Assembly: GCA_963558185.1 (NCBI GenBank)
Contig: CAUWFE010000004.1
Coordinates: 1-64,000 of the forward strand
From: UMGS1663 sp963558185
GTDB taxonomy: Bacteria; Bacillota; Clostridia; TANB77; CAG-508
Direction of reading: 5' to 3'
Length of the DNA stretch: 64,000 bases
Shown: positions 48,101 through 55,238 of the stretch, in pieces
Numbering within the stretch: the first letter of the stretch is position 1
Layout of the letters: each line of letters opens with the position of its first letter
Notes under the pieces: model-generated
What the model was told of the DNA's origin: nothing
Seen by the model: the letters and a program-made list of their open reading frames with translations, nothing else
The model's database searches: none
Made by a program: the position numbers and the translations under genes

Positions 48101-48108
48101 AAAAGTAG
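39124..48108 (+). CDS. Giant Cna-B repeat surface protein, 2994 aa
   Basis: This is a secreted, membrane-anchored adhesin-like protein. It has an N-terminal signal segment (about residues 5-27) and a lectin-like jelly-roll region (about 95-285, with YSGNEVINRENTNDLTGFYY). Next is a region with DDALRLIVNVEDKINKDL, PKD/Ig-like modules (about 460-730), and then about fifteen Cna-B/prealbumin-like repeats (about 735-2640). Their shared pattern is D-x2-G-x-hydrophobic followed by EI-x-TP-x-GY-x-LD. A DUF11-type pair follows (about 2650-2940), and the C-terminal membrane helix is TGIITNIVLVIIALVIISGG. There is no clear LPxTG before the helix. Cna-B modules often hold Lys-Asn isopeptide bonds, which give stiff stalks. 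No CGG codon occurs in the 8985 bp. It has its own promoter and a terminator. Confidence 0.85.
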   Translation: MKKTRILFCIIIISILIFIIGGTIVNSMQVVSLQTRQQPVIDIVLTKNKSKVDISNFEKDLKAELEKQNIDPEKVNVQEIQTEDFSSNSADAADILNNWGRVGYPGDWHYSGNEVINRENTNDLTGFYYPDNFGFDDIDFSYENMSDNSDDDIMGSMFRFNVNENGTVTTYLLLLNKRDNSGGFNYENGLYKITNNQFSLSNLQLLQKTNATWTRNTWSKYHILAKGNNIKVYQNDNLIIDYTDPDPIYTGSYGIFSCSQPYARYRNIGLTVTNYKNFLEVLQQAKWKDDALRLIVNVEDKINKDLEDEGVLSQAISRFLSQDIHYVGWGTSENAEQIQNIVNKNDNKGTFIENINYEQAIQETVKYIKSLLESYPTNQNLIINEPIDMQVTPENLKNNTINAAYPNGRWKAIHNENFYENSNGKYINSGNFQDAIMEEFENVGKYDIYFENQLIKELYLHRRPIAIITSKIENGKITLSSEKSYDLDRQSAYNGISEEKWFYKKVEDKEWTEGKLETIQEGENYLVKLIVKDHQDTWSKDAVQYISTSATKPIAQFEVVKSEITVYENLQLIDTSYDPVGKAIVEHNWKLYKGKDEIYSGQEAPVNYQQYGEGTYRIVLKVKNVDGLESDAFEREITVQEDKIAPKVHVEPSEQRNMHENISVNLSFIDIGGSGFKSYKYAITNDKNANVEYSDWINNINDTIKINQSGANYLHIKTVDNAGNESEDLVFGPYTIEEERIPIQINAVDKEDNSVKLGGLQFEIVEPKVNEQEEDKRINYETDENGKADGLIDVMKTNGKYTYILKEVNTPSSYNSIGETSLTVDIQNGKIVFINSSNPNVQAEITADYKINIICKYAKVEKPFYNFVIHTIDKNSESIKVKDAKYNVEVYSNNSEIIKKELVTNQDGIAQIDKLAGSGEISFVINQIATNNGYKIQGNEIVVTINRDKNTNKISGVANKTSKNAEVYIDNKRQEISLVIANDKKVEKNAIRIELIGEANENLENIKVKLEQPLDLGIIEATTNTEGLANIDKIQYPGEGEFSYIIKGDSNNIYEFPDVKLPVTFKNKLIKSVKQYENAQVIKEENDEEVIHTLHVKIKAKLKEEYKITQQFKIKKENLQAELLPGIMYRVTIKSDNFVKTIKTQTDKNGEISVPLWNSEKLEITVKELKTLEGYKLDPTEKKIVLVKGENNQYNINTEESAKNVTKDEVTGDIILKEINEKKAESIEKANICFFLTKKDKLGNLLGNTEFKLRAEYGDNRSKEYILKTDENGYVELHDFKVKELGKYTFYIQELSPVPGYEIISEPIQLRVDYEQNDKGEIKTSTILVEKGYRDIEYKRCDEYETDENYQLDVHMTIIDKFKKPNYKIEFEKIGAKNEILTKTEFEVILKYDNGGSVKTKGNAKEIAQFFSNLNIPNGNIEVKIIETKAEPGYQLDSTPKVGILKNTGKGLEIVEDKSNIFKEDNKNIKIQIQNSLINSNGDGSNITDVEDTYFALEVINENIHNDKASIIGSKFNAKLIQNGTIIMNRTRGIGNIGNKSIFEYIFASGDLKFEITQTKAPLHHKINNKTYVVSFNRDKNTEKIVIDEKNTDEELEVEIDEVNHKIIVTIKNELAYLTMGIITVDKTDTSLRLANAGFYVSKYRDPSSEDYKTYGYGVTDNTGTVMIPMYTYITNGSAIYEVNQKKAPTGYYAQEEIGLNITTDKEGNITNAKLHQDDIYLPGECKINKIEGNYIEIIVENERKPEPTYKVIIEPYNKYNPIISIDDVKFDVEIKQEIGTNLRTIATSSEGNATINGLTGQGEIQINLQEISIPNQYLLDTQIRTVFVNREIKQQVSSQGGNVYYKKLQLSDKTDKNVEVTVNNTKQEICIRIPCIPKAGIEINKVGSVDNDIKLEKVEFGIYKGKQLVGNLNTDNRGRAFFSFGSIIPNSTEVYTIKEVKTQDGYKLLPEDIEITVIYDSKGNVQEAYITKGKEYASVQKYNNQPNIKLTIENKEEEGNGSGDDHKRKDITLKIEKQTTENKNIKVEGVTFQIRAESEDGKVLNAIKKTDKKGEINLNRIPGKGKIKITLKEIATNDNYTLDEKERVIILVREKNEDGEEEVKFIAEESAKDINIYFDDNAWELGVRIPNEISDRVIGFAIFKEDSEDELKLLKASFKIKDKETNTEYDVLADGGEGGLIGLPLKDKGTYQYEITEIQQPNGYQKINDPIILQVTYRQLGEIEKAEIIKGGEICRIDNQTDNYIELHIKNVPSDSEILPYDIKVVKVDIDDIEITLPGAELDIQVKNEIGMTNLSKQAITDQNGEIWIKNIKGSGKINIDIEEIVPPPGRKFDTKPKQVEINCDQETGRLKLVDSTNVDTIIDNNKRLVTVLVRNELGDGLYEIVLNKKDKNNSNISLQNVHMKVKMPGEKVARELVTDVKGRIVIANLIMPTAGEYEYIVEEIKTQDGYKLIDKPMKFKIQFANKNGKTYIQSVKKVTDSNNVEVSKVSDNCVLVNVLNEHRENLPTENLYKIKLKKVDKEKTNIGISNVKIKISIKQNDGQSKQAVVYTDANGEILLDNLVITDNGKIIIEEIETPKGYDLDSTPKEIQYIIKNGKIVLTKIDDSIIANTSGSQVDITVKNNANGETTDLHPEKFVSKINNQEVSGTEPTIIKQPDGSIVYQSSNIIHNVKYNDIIEYTIRIYNSGLESGYAGYIFDKVPDGLKFIEDNEINKQYKWEKVDGGYKTTILASGKENEIQGYDKNTMQQPDYKEVKIVFQVIEKIETQNPSTKNIVIVGKNEEEQKEPGRYEEDNESDSEVNVQYVKLETNKYVTSVKLNGEDKKVDIQKTESGDIYKIEIVGRKIKNSTVIVQYQIEVSNKGTKEGMVNEIKDYIPENMVFLEKENPGWIKKENYVYIPINQTLKPGEKLTRTITLRWYGNKNEMGLISNMAITNGEENISPNQQDKADITISVKTGIITNIVLVIIALVIISGGTYFIKKYVIVNEDKQK

Positions 48109-48120
48109 AATATAATACAT

Positions 48121-48166
48121 AAAAAACCTTAAAGCAAACATAATGTTATGCTTTAAGGTTTTTTTA
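48121..48166. terminator. Bidirectional terminator between convergent genes
   Basis: AAAACCTTAAAGCA (48123-48136) pairs with TGCTTTAAGGTTTT (48149-48162), with T-runs on both strands. It ends the giant gene and probably the minus-strand PBP gene. Confidence 0.85.
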
Positions 48167-48242
48167 TGTACTAGATAATTATGCTGTTACTGAGATTTTT
48201 TTAAAATTTGCATTTACTAGAAAATATTTTAGATATGCTTTA

Positions 48243-50648
48243 TTAATGTGCATCTTCTGAATATGGTTGTAATTTAACACTAATTACTGTACCTTCTTCA
48301 ACAGAAGTACCAGCCATAGGCTCTTGACTAACTACTTGCCCTGTACCAGAAGCATGTATATTTAAATTTTTAGCTTTTAATAAACTAATAGCAGAAGATA
48401 ATGACTTACCTTTTAAATTTGGAACTTCTTGAGATATTCTAGCTTCATTTCCAGAAGTATATATACATATTGTAGAACCAGAAATTAATGCTGTACCAAG
48501 TTTTGGAACTTGATCTGTAATAATGCTATTTGTATCAGAGCTAGAAACTTTACAAGAAAAGCCAGCGTCTTCTAAAATCTTCTTGGCCTCAGCTACAGTT
48601 TTATTTCGTACATCAGGAACTGAAATAGTAGATGTAGAATTTGTATTAGTAGGCTCAGCTGTATCTGAAGGAATACCTAAATAAGGTAAAACTTCTGTTA
48701 AAATTTGAGAAACAACAGGACCAGCAATTTGACCACCCATATGTTTTTCTCCTTGAGGATTATATAAAACAACTAAAACTACAACTTCAGGATTTTGAGA
48801 AGGTGCGATTCCTACAAATGATGCAACATAACCATCTTCAGGACTATCTGGATTAGGTTCAGAAGTACCAGTTTTCCCAGCAATAGTGTACCCAGAAACA
48901 GAACCATAAGAACCACCACCATCAGAAACTACAGATTCTAACATATTAATTAATTGGTCACATGTTTCTTTAGAAACCACTTGTCTTACTTCTTTTGGCT
49001 CAACGGTAGTAATATTACCAGTATCAACATCTTTAAGCTGAGTTACAATACGAGGTTGCATTAAAATACCATCATTTGCAATTGAGGAAACTGCAGTTAT
49101 TAATTGAATAGGTGTTATAGTAAATCTTTGACCAAAAGACATTGTAGCAAGTTCAATAGGACCAACATTTTCTAAATTCCAATAATAACTAGAAGATTCA
49201 CCTGTTGTTTGTATATTTGTTCTATCAAATAATCCAAATGCATCGTAGTATTTATATAAAGTTTCAGAACCAATTCTTTGACCTAATTGAATCATACCAG
49301 GGTTACAAGAATTCATTAAAACTTGTCTCATAGTTTCATTACCATGACCATTATTGCTTTGACGCCAACAATGAATTTTAGTACCTGCAACAGTTTCATA
49401 GCCAATACAAGAAAAGTCATTAGGCGTATCAGGTTCTACAATATTTTCTTCTAAACCAATAGCTGCATTAATAACTTTATAAGTCGAACCAGGTTCATAG
49501 CGATGTGATATAGCTTTATTTCCCCACATTTGATTTAGAGCAGTATTTTTCTGAGAGCTATTCATTGTACTCCATTTAGCTTGTAAAGTCTCATTAGGCT
49601 CAAATGGTGTGTTTAAATTATAATCAGGATAACTAGCCATAGCAAGAACATCACCTGTAGAAGGTTTCATTATAATAACATTTCCACCATCTTTACAGTC
49701 ATTTTCTATTACAGCTTGTTTCAAATATTTTTCAGCAATAGATTGAATATTATAGTCAATACTTAAAGTTATATCACTACCATTTTGTGCTGAAATATAA
49801 GTAGAATCTTTATCTGGAACTAAATCATAAGCAACATCAGTAGTAGAAACAATTTTACCAGGTGTACCAGCAAGTACATCATCCCAATATGATTCTATTC
49901 CCCATAAACCTTGACCATCAGTACCACAAAATCCAATTAAGTTAGAAGCTAAGTTATTATAAGGGTAATATCTTTTGGTATCTGGATCAATATTTATACC
50001 CACTGAAATTTCAGTTTCTTTCATCCAATTTTTTAAATTATCTATCTTATCTTTTTCAACCTTTTTAGCAATAATTTCTGTATCACTAGTACTATCTAAT
50101 TGTTTACGAACATTAGTAACATCTAATGTAAATATGTCAGCAAAGGCTTGAGCAATCTTATCTTTTTTTGCATTTGTCTCAACTTCATTTATTGTTCCAT
50201 CATCATTTGTAACATTTAACCTCTTAGGATTAATTGAAACAGTATCCACATTAGCACTAATGGCAAGAGCTTTTCCAGTAGAATCATAAATTGCGCCTCT
50301 TTGAGAAGGAATTGTTCGATTAGTTGTTTGTTGCCTATTTGCAGATTCTTTTAAAGTAGCGCCATCAACAAACTGAATAAATATAAGTCTAACTGCTAAT
50401 AGAAAAAACACTAATACAAATACTGAAAGATACTTAAATAAAGACTGTGCTTTAATCATATTTTTTTCTTCAGCCATATTACTAATTTTATTAGAATACC
50501 TTTTTTTATTAGAGGATTCAGCATAATAAATTTTATTTAAATTATTATCTATATTAAAATCTTCTGTATTTTTAGGCATTTTTGTAATATTATTCTTTTT
50601 TACAGATTGTTTTTTTATTGTTTTTTTCTTATTATTTTTCTTGTTCAT
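48243..50648 (-). CDS. spoVD: SpoVD/FtsI-type penicillin-binding protein with two PASTA domains
   Basis: This class B transpeptidase cross-links peptidoglycan. The 801-aa protein has a long Lys/Asn-rich cytoplasmic start, one membrane helix (about 67-87), a dimerisation region (RGAIYDSTGKALAISANVD near 113), and the transpeptidase domain (about 295-625). Its catalytic motifs are STYK near 388, SCN near 445 and KTGTSEPN near 590. Two C-terminal PASTA domains begin VPDVRNKTVAEAK (about 665) and VPNLKGKSLSS (about 735). PASTA-bearing members are typically SpoVD (spore cortex) or the divisional PBP, so the vegetative role remains possible. It is divergent from minD-minE-rodA. The ribosome binding site is weak (GGTGA). 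Confidence 0.9.
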   Translation of the reverse strand: MNKKNNKKKTIKKQSVKKNNITKMPKNTEDFNIDNNLNKIYYAESSNKKRYSNKISNMAEEKNMIKAQSLFKYLSVFVLVFFLLAVRLIFIQFVDGATLKESANRQQTTNRTIPSQRGAIYDSTGKALAISANVDTVSINPKRLNVTNDDGTINEVETNAKKDKIAQAFADIFTLDVTNVRKQLDSTSDTEIIAKKVEKDKIDNLKNWMKETEISVGINIDPDTKRYYPYNNLASNLIGFCGTDGQGLWGIESYWDDVLAGTPGKIVSTTDVAYDLVPDKDSTYISAQNGSDITLSIDYNIQSIAEKYLKQAVIENDCKDGGNVIIMKPSTGDVLAMASYPDYNLNTPFEPNETLQAKWSTMNSSQKNTALNQMWGNKAISHRYEPGSTYKVINAAIGLEENIVEPDTPNDFSCIGYETVAGTKIHCWRQSNNGHGNETMRQVLMNSCNPGMIQLGQRIGSETLYKYYDAFGLFDRTNIQTTGESSSYYWNLENVGPIELATMSFGQRFTITPIQLITAVSSIANDGILMQPRIVTQLKDVDTGNITTVEPKEVRQVVSKETCDQLINMLESVVSDGGGSYGSVSGYTIAGKTGTSEPNPDSPEDGYVASFVGIAPSQNPEVVVLVVLYNPQGEKHMGGQIAGPVVSQILTEVLPYLGIPSDTAEPTNTNSTSTISVPDVRNKTVAEAKKILEDAGFSCKVSSSDTNSIITDQVPKLGTALISGSTICIYTSGNEARISQEVPNLKGKSLSSAISLLKAKNLNIHASGTGQVVSQEPMAGTSVEEGTVISVKLQPYSEDAH

Positions 50649-50841
50649 TTGTCACCAACTTTTTCTATAGATTAAGGATAAAATATCCACAAATTTGATA
50701 ATAATATTGTATATTATGCAAAGTTAAAAATCAATAGAAAATAAATAAATTTGTAACTGTTTAGTTACTATTTTGTGGATTTTGTAAATAAATCTAAGGA
50801 ATGCATTGAAATATTATGGTAAAAAACATAAAAAAATCTTA

Positions 50842-50879
50842 CGGAAACATTGACTTTTTAACGATTTCCGTATATTATA
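50842..50879 (+). promoter_or_regulatory. minD promoter overlapped by an inverted repeat
   Basis: TTGACT (50851-50856), a 17-bp spacer and TATTAT (50874-50879). ACGGAAA (50842-50848) and TTTCCGT (50866-50872) form an inverted repeat spanning the -35 and spacer, which fits a repressor operator. Confidence 0.6.
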
Positions 50880-50942
50880 TATGTATTAAAAATATGCATT
50901 TTTATAAAAAAATGAACTAAAAAGTTCAAGGAGGAAAAAAGT

Positions 50943-51737
50943 ATGGGAGAGGTTATTGTCATAACATCTGGAAAAGGTGGAGTCGGAAAAACAACAACAA
51001 CAGCAAATCTTGGTTCAGCTTTAGCTTTAAAAGGTAAAAAAGTAGCTTTAGTAGATACAGACATAGGGTTACGTAACTTAGATGTTGTAATGGGACTTGA
51101 AAATAGAATAGTATATGACATAGTAGATGTAGTAGAAGAAAAATGTAAATTAAGACAAGCTCTAATAAAAGATAAACGTTTTAATGAACTTTTTTTACTT
51201 CCAGCAGCTCAAACAAGAGATAAAAGTGCAGTAAATGAAGAACAAATGAGAGATTTGACAGAAAAATTAAAAGAAGATTTTGATTACATATTAGTAGATT
51301 GCCCAGCAGGTATAGAACAAGGTTTCAAAAATGCTGTTGCAGGTGCAGATAGAGCAATTGTAGTAACAACGGCAGAAATATCTGCAATTCGTGATGCTGA
51401 TAGAATTATAGGATTATTAGAATCTTCAGATATCAAAAATCCAGAATTAGTAGTAAATAGATTAAGACCAAATATGGTAAAAAAAGGCGAAATGATGGAT
51501 GTTGAAGATATAGTAGATTTATTATCTATAGATTTAATAGGAGTAGTTCCAGATGATGAATATATTATTACACAAACTAATAGAGGCGAACCAGTAGTTT
51601 CAAATAGTAAAGCACCTTCTGGAAGATCATATATGGAAATAGCAAGAAGAATTTTAGGAGAAAATGTAGAAGTTACCATTCCTGGTAGAGAAAAAGGTTT
51701 TATGGCAAAAATTAAAAGAATCTTTTCAAAAAAATAG
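50943..51737 (+). CDS. minD: Septum site-determining ATPase MinD
   Basis: MinD is a membrane-binding ATPase that positions the division inhibitor or polar factors. The 264-aa protein opens with the deviant Walker A SGKGGVGKTTTTANLG. It also has DTDIGLRNLDVVMGLENR near 38, DCPAGIEQGF near 120, and a C-terminal amphipathic membrane-targeting helix (GFMAKIKRIFSKK). No minC lies beside it; minE follows after 21 bp and rodA after that. The start is preceded by AAGGAGG, with a candidate operator over the promoter. Confidence 0.96.
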   Translation: MGEVIVITSGKGGVGKTTTTANLGSALALKGKKVALVDTDIGLRNLDVVMGLENRIVYDIVDVVEEKCKLRQALIKDKRFNELFLLPAAQTRDKSAVNEEQMRDLTEKLKEDFDYILVDCPAGIEQGFKNAVAGADRAIVVTTAEISAIRDADRIIGLLESSDIKNPELVVNRLRPNMVKKGEMMDVEDIVDLLSIDLIGVVPDDEYIITQTNRGEPVVSNSKAPSGRSYMEIARRILGENVEVTIPGREKGFMAKIKRIFSKK

Positions 51738-51758
51738 ACAAAGCGGAGGGAAAATAGG

Positions 51759-52265
51759 ATGTTTGAAAATGTAGTAAAGTTTTTCAAAAAATTCTCTAAA
51801 GAAAATAAAGAGAATGCTAAAGATTCAAAAGATACAGCAAAAGAAAGACTACATCTTGTATTAATGCAAGATAGAGCAAATGTATCAGCAGACTTTCTAG
51901 AATTAATGAAACAAGAAATTATAGAAGTTATAAAAAAATATATAGATGTTGATGAAAATCAAATAGATGTAAGATTAACAAATAAAGTTAATAGTGATGG
52001 AACTAATGGAGCACCAGCATTATATGCAAACATTCCTATTATGAGTATAAAAGACGAAACAAGAAAAATGACAATTCAAAAAGATACAGGAAAACATATT
52101 GAAGAAGAAGTAAAAGAAGAAAATCTAGAAGAAAAAGAAACTGAAATAAAAGAAGTTGAGAAAAAAGAGGAAAAAAAAGAAGATAACCAAGAAGAAGAAA
52201 TAATAAATAAAGAAGATGAAGATACATCTTGTGTAGAAACAGAAGAAAAACAAAAAGAAGCATAA
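51759..52265 (+). CDS. minE: Cell division topological factor MinE with acidic tail
   Basis: MinE stimulates MinD ATPase and releases it from the membrane. The first about 95 residues of this 168-aa protein are MinE-like: an N-terminal membrane-binding helix, then ERLHLVLMQDRANVSADFLE (MinD-contact region) and IDVDENQIDVRLTN. MinE is normally about 85-90 aa. Here a Glu/Lys-rich tail of about 65 residues follows (about 103-168, long runs of Glu and Lys, likely a charged helix), whose function is unknown. The ribosome binding site is GCGGAGGG. rodA starts 24 bp after the stop. Confidence 0.9.
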   Translation: MFENVVKFFKKFSKENKENAKDSKDTAKERLHLVLMQDRANVSADFLELMKQEIIEVIKKYIDVDENQIDVRLTNKVNSDGTNGAPALYANIPIMSIKDETRKMTIQKDTGKHIEEEVKEENLEEKETEIKEVEKKEEKKEDNQEEEIINKEDEDTSCVETEEKQKEA

Positions 52266-52289
52266 AAGCTTTATTCAAGAAGGTGAAAA

Positions 52290-53396
52290 ATGAGAAAAAG
52301 AATATTTAAAAATATAGAATGGTCAATTTTAATTTGTACCATTTTATTAATTACAATAGGCTTTGTTGCATTGTTTTCAGCAACACAAGAAACAAATCAT
52401 GAAGAATTACAAAAACAAATAATGTGGTTAATTATTAGCATACCAGTAGTAATAGTAGTAATTTGTATTGACTATGAAACAATTGCAAAAATTTCTCCAA
52501 TATTTTATGGAATTATATTAATATTATTAGTAGGTGTATTATTTACAGAACCGGTAAATGGTGCGACAAGTTGGTTTAATCTTGGACCATTTTCAATACA
52601 ACCATCAGAATTTGCAAAAATATTTGTAATAATAATGTTCGCTTTTGTAATAACAAAAATTCAAAGAAATGGTAAAGATGAAATAAGTAGACCTACAAGA
52701 TTATTATTGGCATTGTTAGTAGCAGTAGTACCAATATTGCTTATAATAAAACAACCAGACTATGGTACAGCACTTGCATTTTTTGTGGCAATTGCATTAA
52801 TGCTATATGTTGCAGGAATAAAAAAGAGATATATTATCACATCATTACTTTTAGTTGCAATTGCTTTGCCAATTTTATACTTCTTTATTTTACCACCACA
52901 TGCTAAAACAAGAATAGATGTATTTTTAAATCCAAACTTAGATCCAAGAGGAGATGGATATAATATAATTCAATCAAAATTAGCAATTGGTGCAGGCGAA
53001 TTATTTGGAATGGGATTATTAAAAGGAAATCAAACTCAATTAGGATTTTTATATCCAAAAACAACAGACTTTATATTTTCAGTAATAGGTGAAGAATTAG
53101 GATTTGTTGCAACAGCAGGAATTGTAATTTTATATGTAATATTAATTACAAAAGCTATTTATATAGCAAAAACAGCAAAAGACGATTTAGGTTCATATAT
53201 AGCCATGGGAATTGCAGGAATATTTTTATTTCATATGGTAGAAAATATAGGAATGACAATTGGACTTTTACCAATAACAGGTGTACCACTTCCTTTTGTG
53301 AGTTATGGAGGAAGCTCATTACTAACAAATTTAATTTTAATTGCATTATTATTAAATATAAGTGGAAGAAGGCAAAAAGCAATTTTTATAGATTAA
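52290..53396 (+). CDS. rodA: SEDS-family peptidoglycan glycosyltransferase RodA/FtsW
   Basis: SEDS proteins polymerise lipid II with a partner class B PBP. The 368-aa protein has ten predicted helices and the family landmarks: NGATSWFNLGPFSIQPSEF near residue 90, KQPDYGTALAF near 155, and a C-terminal GVPLPFVSYGGSSLLTNL near 335. FtsW and RodA cannot be fully separated by eye. The minD-minE-rodA order is common in Clostridia and favours RodA. The likely partner is a class B PBP such as the divergent gene at 48243. Confidence 0.9.
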   Translation: MRKRIFKNIEWSILICTILLITIGFVALFSATQETNHEELQKQIMWLIISIPVVIVVICIDYETIAKISPIFYGIILILLVGVLFTEPVNGATSWFNLGPFSIQPSEFAKIFVIIMFAFVITKIQRNGKDEISRPTRLLLALLVAVVPILLIIKQPDYGTALAFFVAIALMLYVAGIKKRYIITSLLLVAIALPILYFFILPPHAKTRIDVFLNPNLDPRGDGYNIIQSKLAIGAGELFGMGLLKGNQTQLGFLYPKTTDFIFSVIGEELGFVATAGIVILYVILITKAIYIAKTAKDDLGSYIAMGIAGIFLFHMVENIGMTIGLLPITGVPLPFVSYGGSSLLTNLILIALLLNISGRRQKAIFID

Positions 53397-53524
53397 AGAT
53401 AAAGGCGAGCAAAATTAACATATTGTTATTTTAGTTCGTCTTAAAATTTGATATTGTAGAAAGTGTGGGAATAATTACAATTTTCAAACTCAAATTTGTG
53501 GATATAGGGGGAATGAAACAAAAA

Positions 53525-54496
53525 ATGGATTATATAAAAAAATTAAAAATAGGAAATGTAGAATTAGAAAATAATGTATTACTAGCACCAATGGCAGGGA
53601 TAACTGATAAAGCATATAGAATTATAGCAAAACAGTATGGAGCAGGCTTAGTGTATACAGAAATGGTAAGTAGTAAAGGTTTATACTATAATGATGAAAA
53701 AACAAAACTACTATTAGATACACAAGGAGAACAAAAACCAATTGCCATGCAAATTTTTGGAAGTGATGTAGAAACAATAAGCTATTCTGCAAATTATGTT
53801 TCAAAATTAGCAGATATCGTAGATATAAATATGGGATGTCCAGCTCCGAAAATTGTCAAAAATGGAGATGGAAGTAAACTACTATTAGATTTGCAATTAG
53901 TAGGAAAATTAGTAGAAACCGCAGTAAAAAATTCATCTAAACCAGTAACTGTTAAAATTCGTAAAGGTTGGGATAAAGAACATATTGTAGCAGTAGAAGC
54001 AGCAAAAATAATTGAACAAGCAGGAGCATCAGCCATTACAATACATGGAAGAACAAGAAGTGAATTTTATTCAGGAATAGCAGATTGGGATATAATAAAA
54101 AAAGTAAAAGAAGCAGTAAACATTCCAGTAATAGGGAATGGAGATATAAAAACAAAAGAAGATGCAAAAAAAATAATAGAACATACAAATGTTGATGGAA
54201 TCATGATAGGAAGAGCAAGTATGGGAAATCCATGGATTTTTGAAGAGATTATTAATTTTTTACAAGAAAAACCACAAAGAGAAATTAAAGATGAAGAAAG
54301 ATTAGAAACTATATTAAAACATATTGAATTAGAAGTAAAAGAAAAAGGAGAAGTAACAGGAATAAAAGAATTAAGAAAAATTATGTCTGCATATATAAAA
54401 AATAAAAAAGATGCATCTACAATGAGAGAAAAGATTAATAAAATTCAAACAAAACACGAATTAGAAAAAGAACTTATAAACTTTTTCAATGAATAA
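53525..54496 (+). CDS. dusB: tRNA-dihydrouridine synthase DusB
   Basis: Dus enzymes reduce uridines in the tRNA D-loop using FMN and NADPH. The 323-aa protein has LAPMAGITDKAYRIIA near residue 19, VDINMGCPAPKIVKNGDGS near 98 with the catalytic Cys, HGRTRSEFYSG near 175, GNGDIKT near 205 and IGRASMGNPWIF near 228. Starts are ambiguous: GTG 53465, ATG 53513 and ATG 53525 share the frame. AGGGGGA (53506-53512) abuts the second and sits 12 bases before the third, so I prefer ATG 53525. A terminator follows. Confidence 0.93.
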   Translation: MDYIKKLKIGNVELENNVLLAPMAGITDKAYRIIAKQYGAGLVYTEMVSSKGLYYNDEKTKLLLDTQGEQKPIAMQIFGSDVETISYSANYVSKLADIVDINMGCPAPKIVKNGDGSKLLLDLQLVGKLVETAVKNSSKPVTVKIRKGWDKEHIVAVEAAKIIEQAGASAITIHGRTRSEFYSGIADWDIIKKVKEAVNIPVIGNGDIKTKEDAKKIIEHTNVDGIMIGRASMGNPWIFEEIINFLQEKPQREIKDEERLETILKHIELEVKEKGEVTGIKELRKIMSAYIKNKKDASTMREKINKIQTKHELEKELINFFNE

Positions 54497-54508
54497 ATTT
54501 ATAATGAG

Positions 54509-54545
54509 AGAATAGATTAAAAATAGAGAAATCTATTCTTTTTTT
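54509..54545 (+). terminator. Intrinsic terminator after dusB
   Basis: AGAATAGATT (54509-54518) pairs with AATCTATTCT (54530-54539), followed by six further T. Confidence 0.8.
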
Positions 54546-54560
54546 GTAGGGGGAAAGTTT

Positions 54561-55169
54561 ATGAAAACAAAAAAGTTTTTTTTAATTGGTGTAATCATAA
54601 TTATAATAGCCATAGCAGGATTTTTTATATATTCAAGTTATAATTCTTCAAAAACAGGAAATACTACTATTAACAAAACAGAGGAACAATTGATACAAGA
54701 TGTATTAAATATTAGTTTTTATAAAGCAAAGTTAAAAGTAAAGGTAACAAGTAATAAAAATGAAAATCAATATATTATAAAACAAGAAGTAAACAAAAAT
54801 GTTTCTACACAAGAAGTATTGCAACCAGAAAATATTTCAGGAATAGTTACTACATATGAAAATGGAAAATTAACATTATTTAATTCAAAGTTAAATTTGA
54901 GTCAAATATATGAAGAATATTCATATATAGCAAATAATGATTTATGGTTAAATTCTTTTGTGAAAGAATATAAAGAAAATGAAGGAAATACAAAAATTTC
55001 TTATGAAGGAAATAACATAATATTAGAAGTACAAAAACAAGAAAAATATCACAATTCAAAAAAATTATACATAGATAAAAAAAGTGGAAAACCTGTAAAA
55101 TTAATCGTACAAGATAATAACCAAAAGGAAACAATTTGCATAGAATATACTGAATTAGAAATTCTATAA
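54561..55169 (+). CDS. Membrane-anchored LolA/GerS-like protein
   Basis: The 202-aa protein has an N-terminal membrane segment (about residues 5-25) without a lipobox Cys. A domain of alternating beta strands follows, with YKAKLKVKVTSNKNENQYII near 55, GIVTTYENGKLTLFNSKL near 93 and KLYIDKKSGKPVKLIVQD near 168. This order resembles the LolA-like fold found in clostridial germination protein GerS and its relatives. That call rests on pattern only. Its place next to ndoA may be chance. The start has AGGGGGAAAG. Confidence 0.5.
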   Translation: MKTKKFFLIGVIIIIIAIAGFFIYSSYNSSKTGNTTINKTEEQLIQDVLNISFYKAKLKVKVTSNKNENQYIIKQEVNKNVSTQEVLQPENISGIVTTYENGKLTLFNSKLNLSQIYEEYSYIANNDLWLNSFVKEYKENEGNTKISYEGNNIILEVQKQEKYHNSKKLYIDKKSGKPVKLIVQDNNQKETICIEYTELEIL

Positions 55170-55238
55170 ATAGAAACTAATCAAAAATATATCAAAATAT
55201 CAACCTTTAAATATACAAATAGTAGGAGTGATACACAT

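Noticed and set aside
39124..48108. CRISPR-like or DNA-level tandem repeats in the giant gene
   Set aside because: The repeats are protein modules with diverged DNA; no regular identical repeat-spacer pattern exists here or elsewhere in the window.
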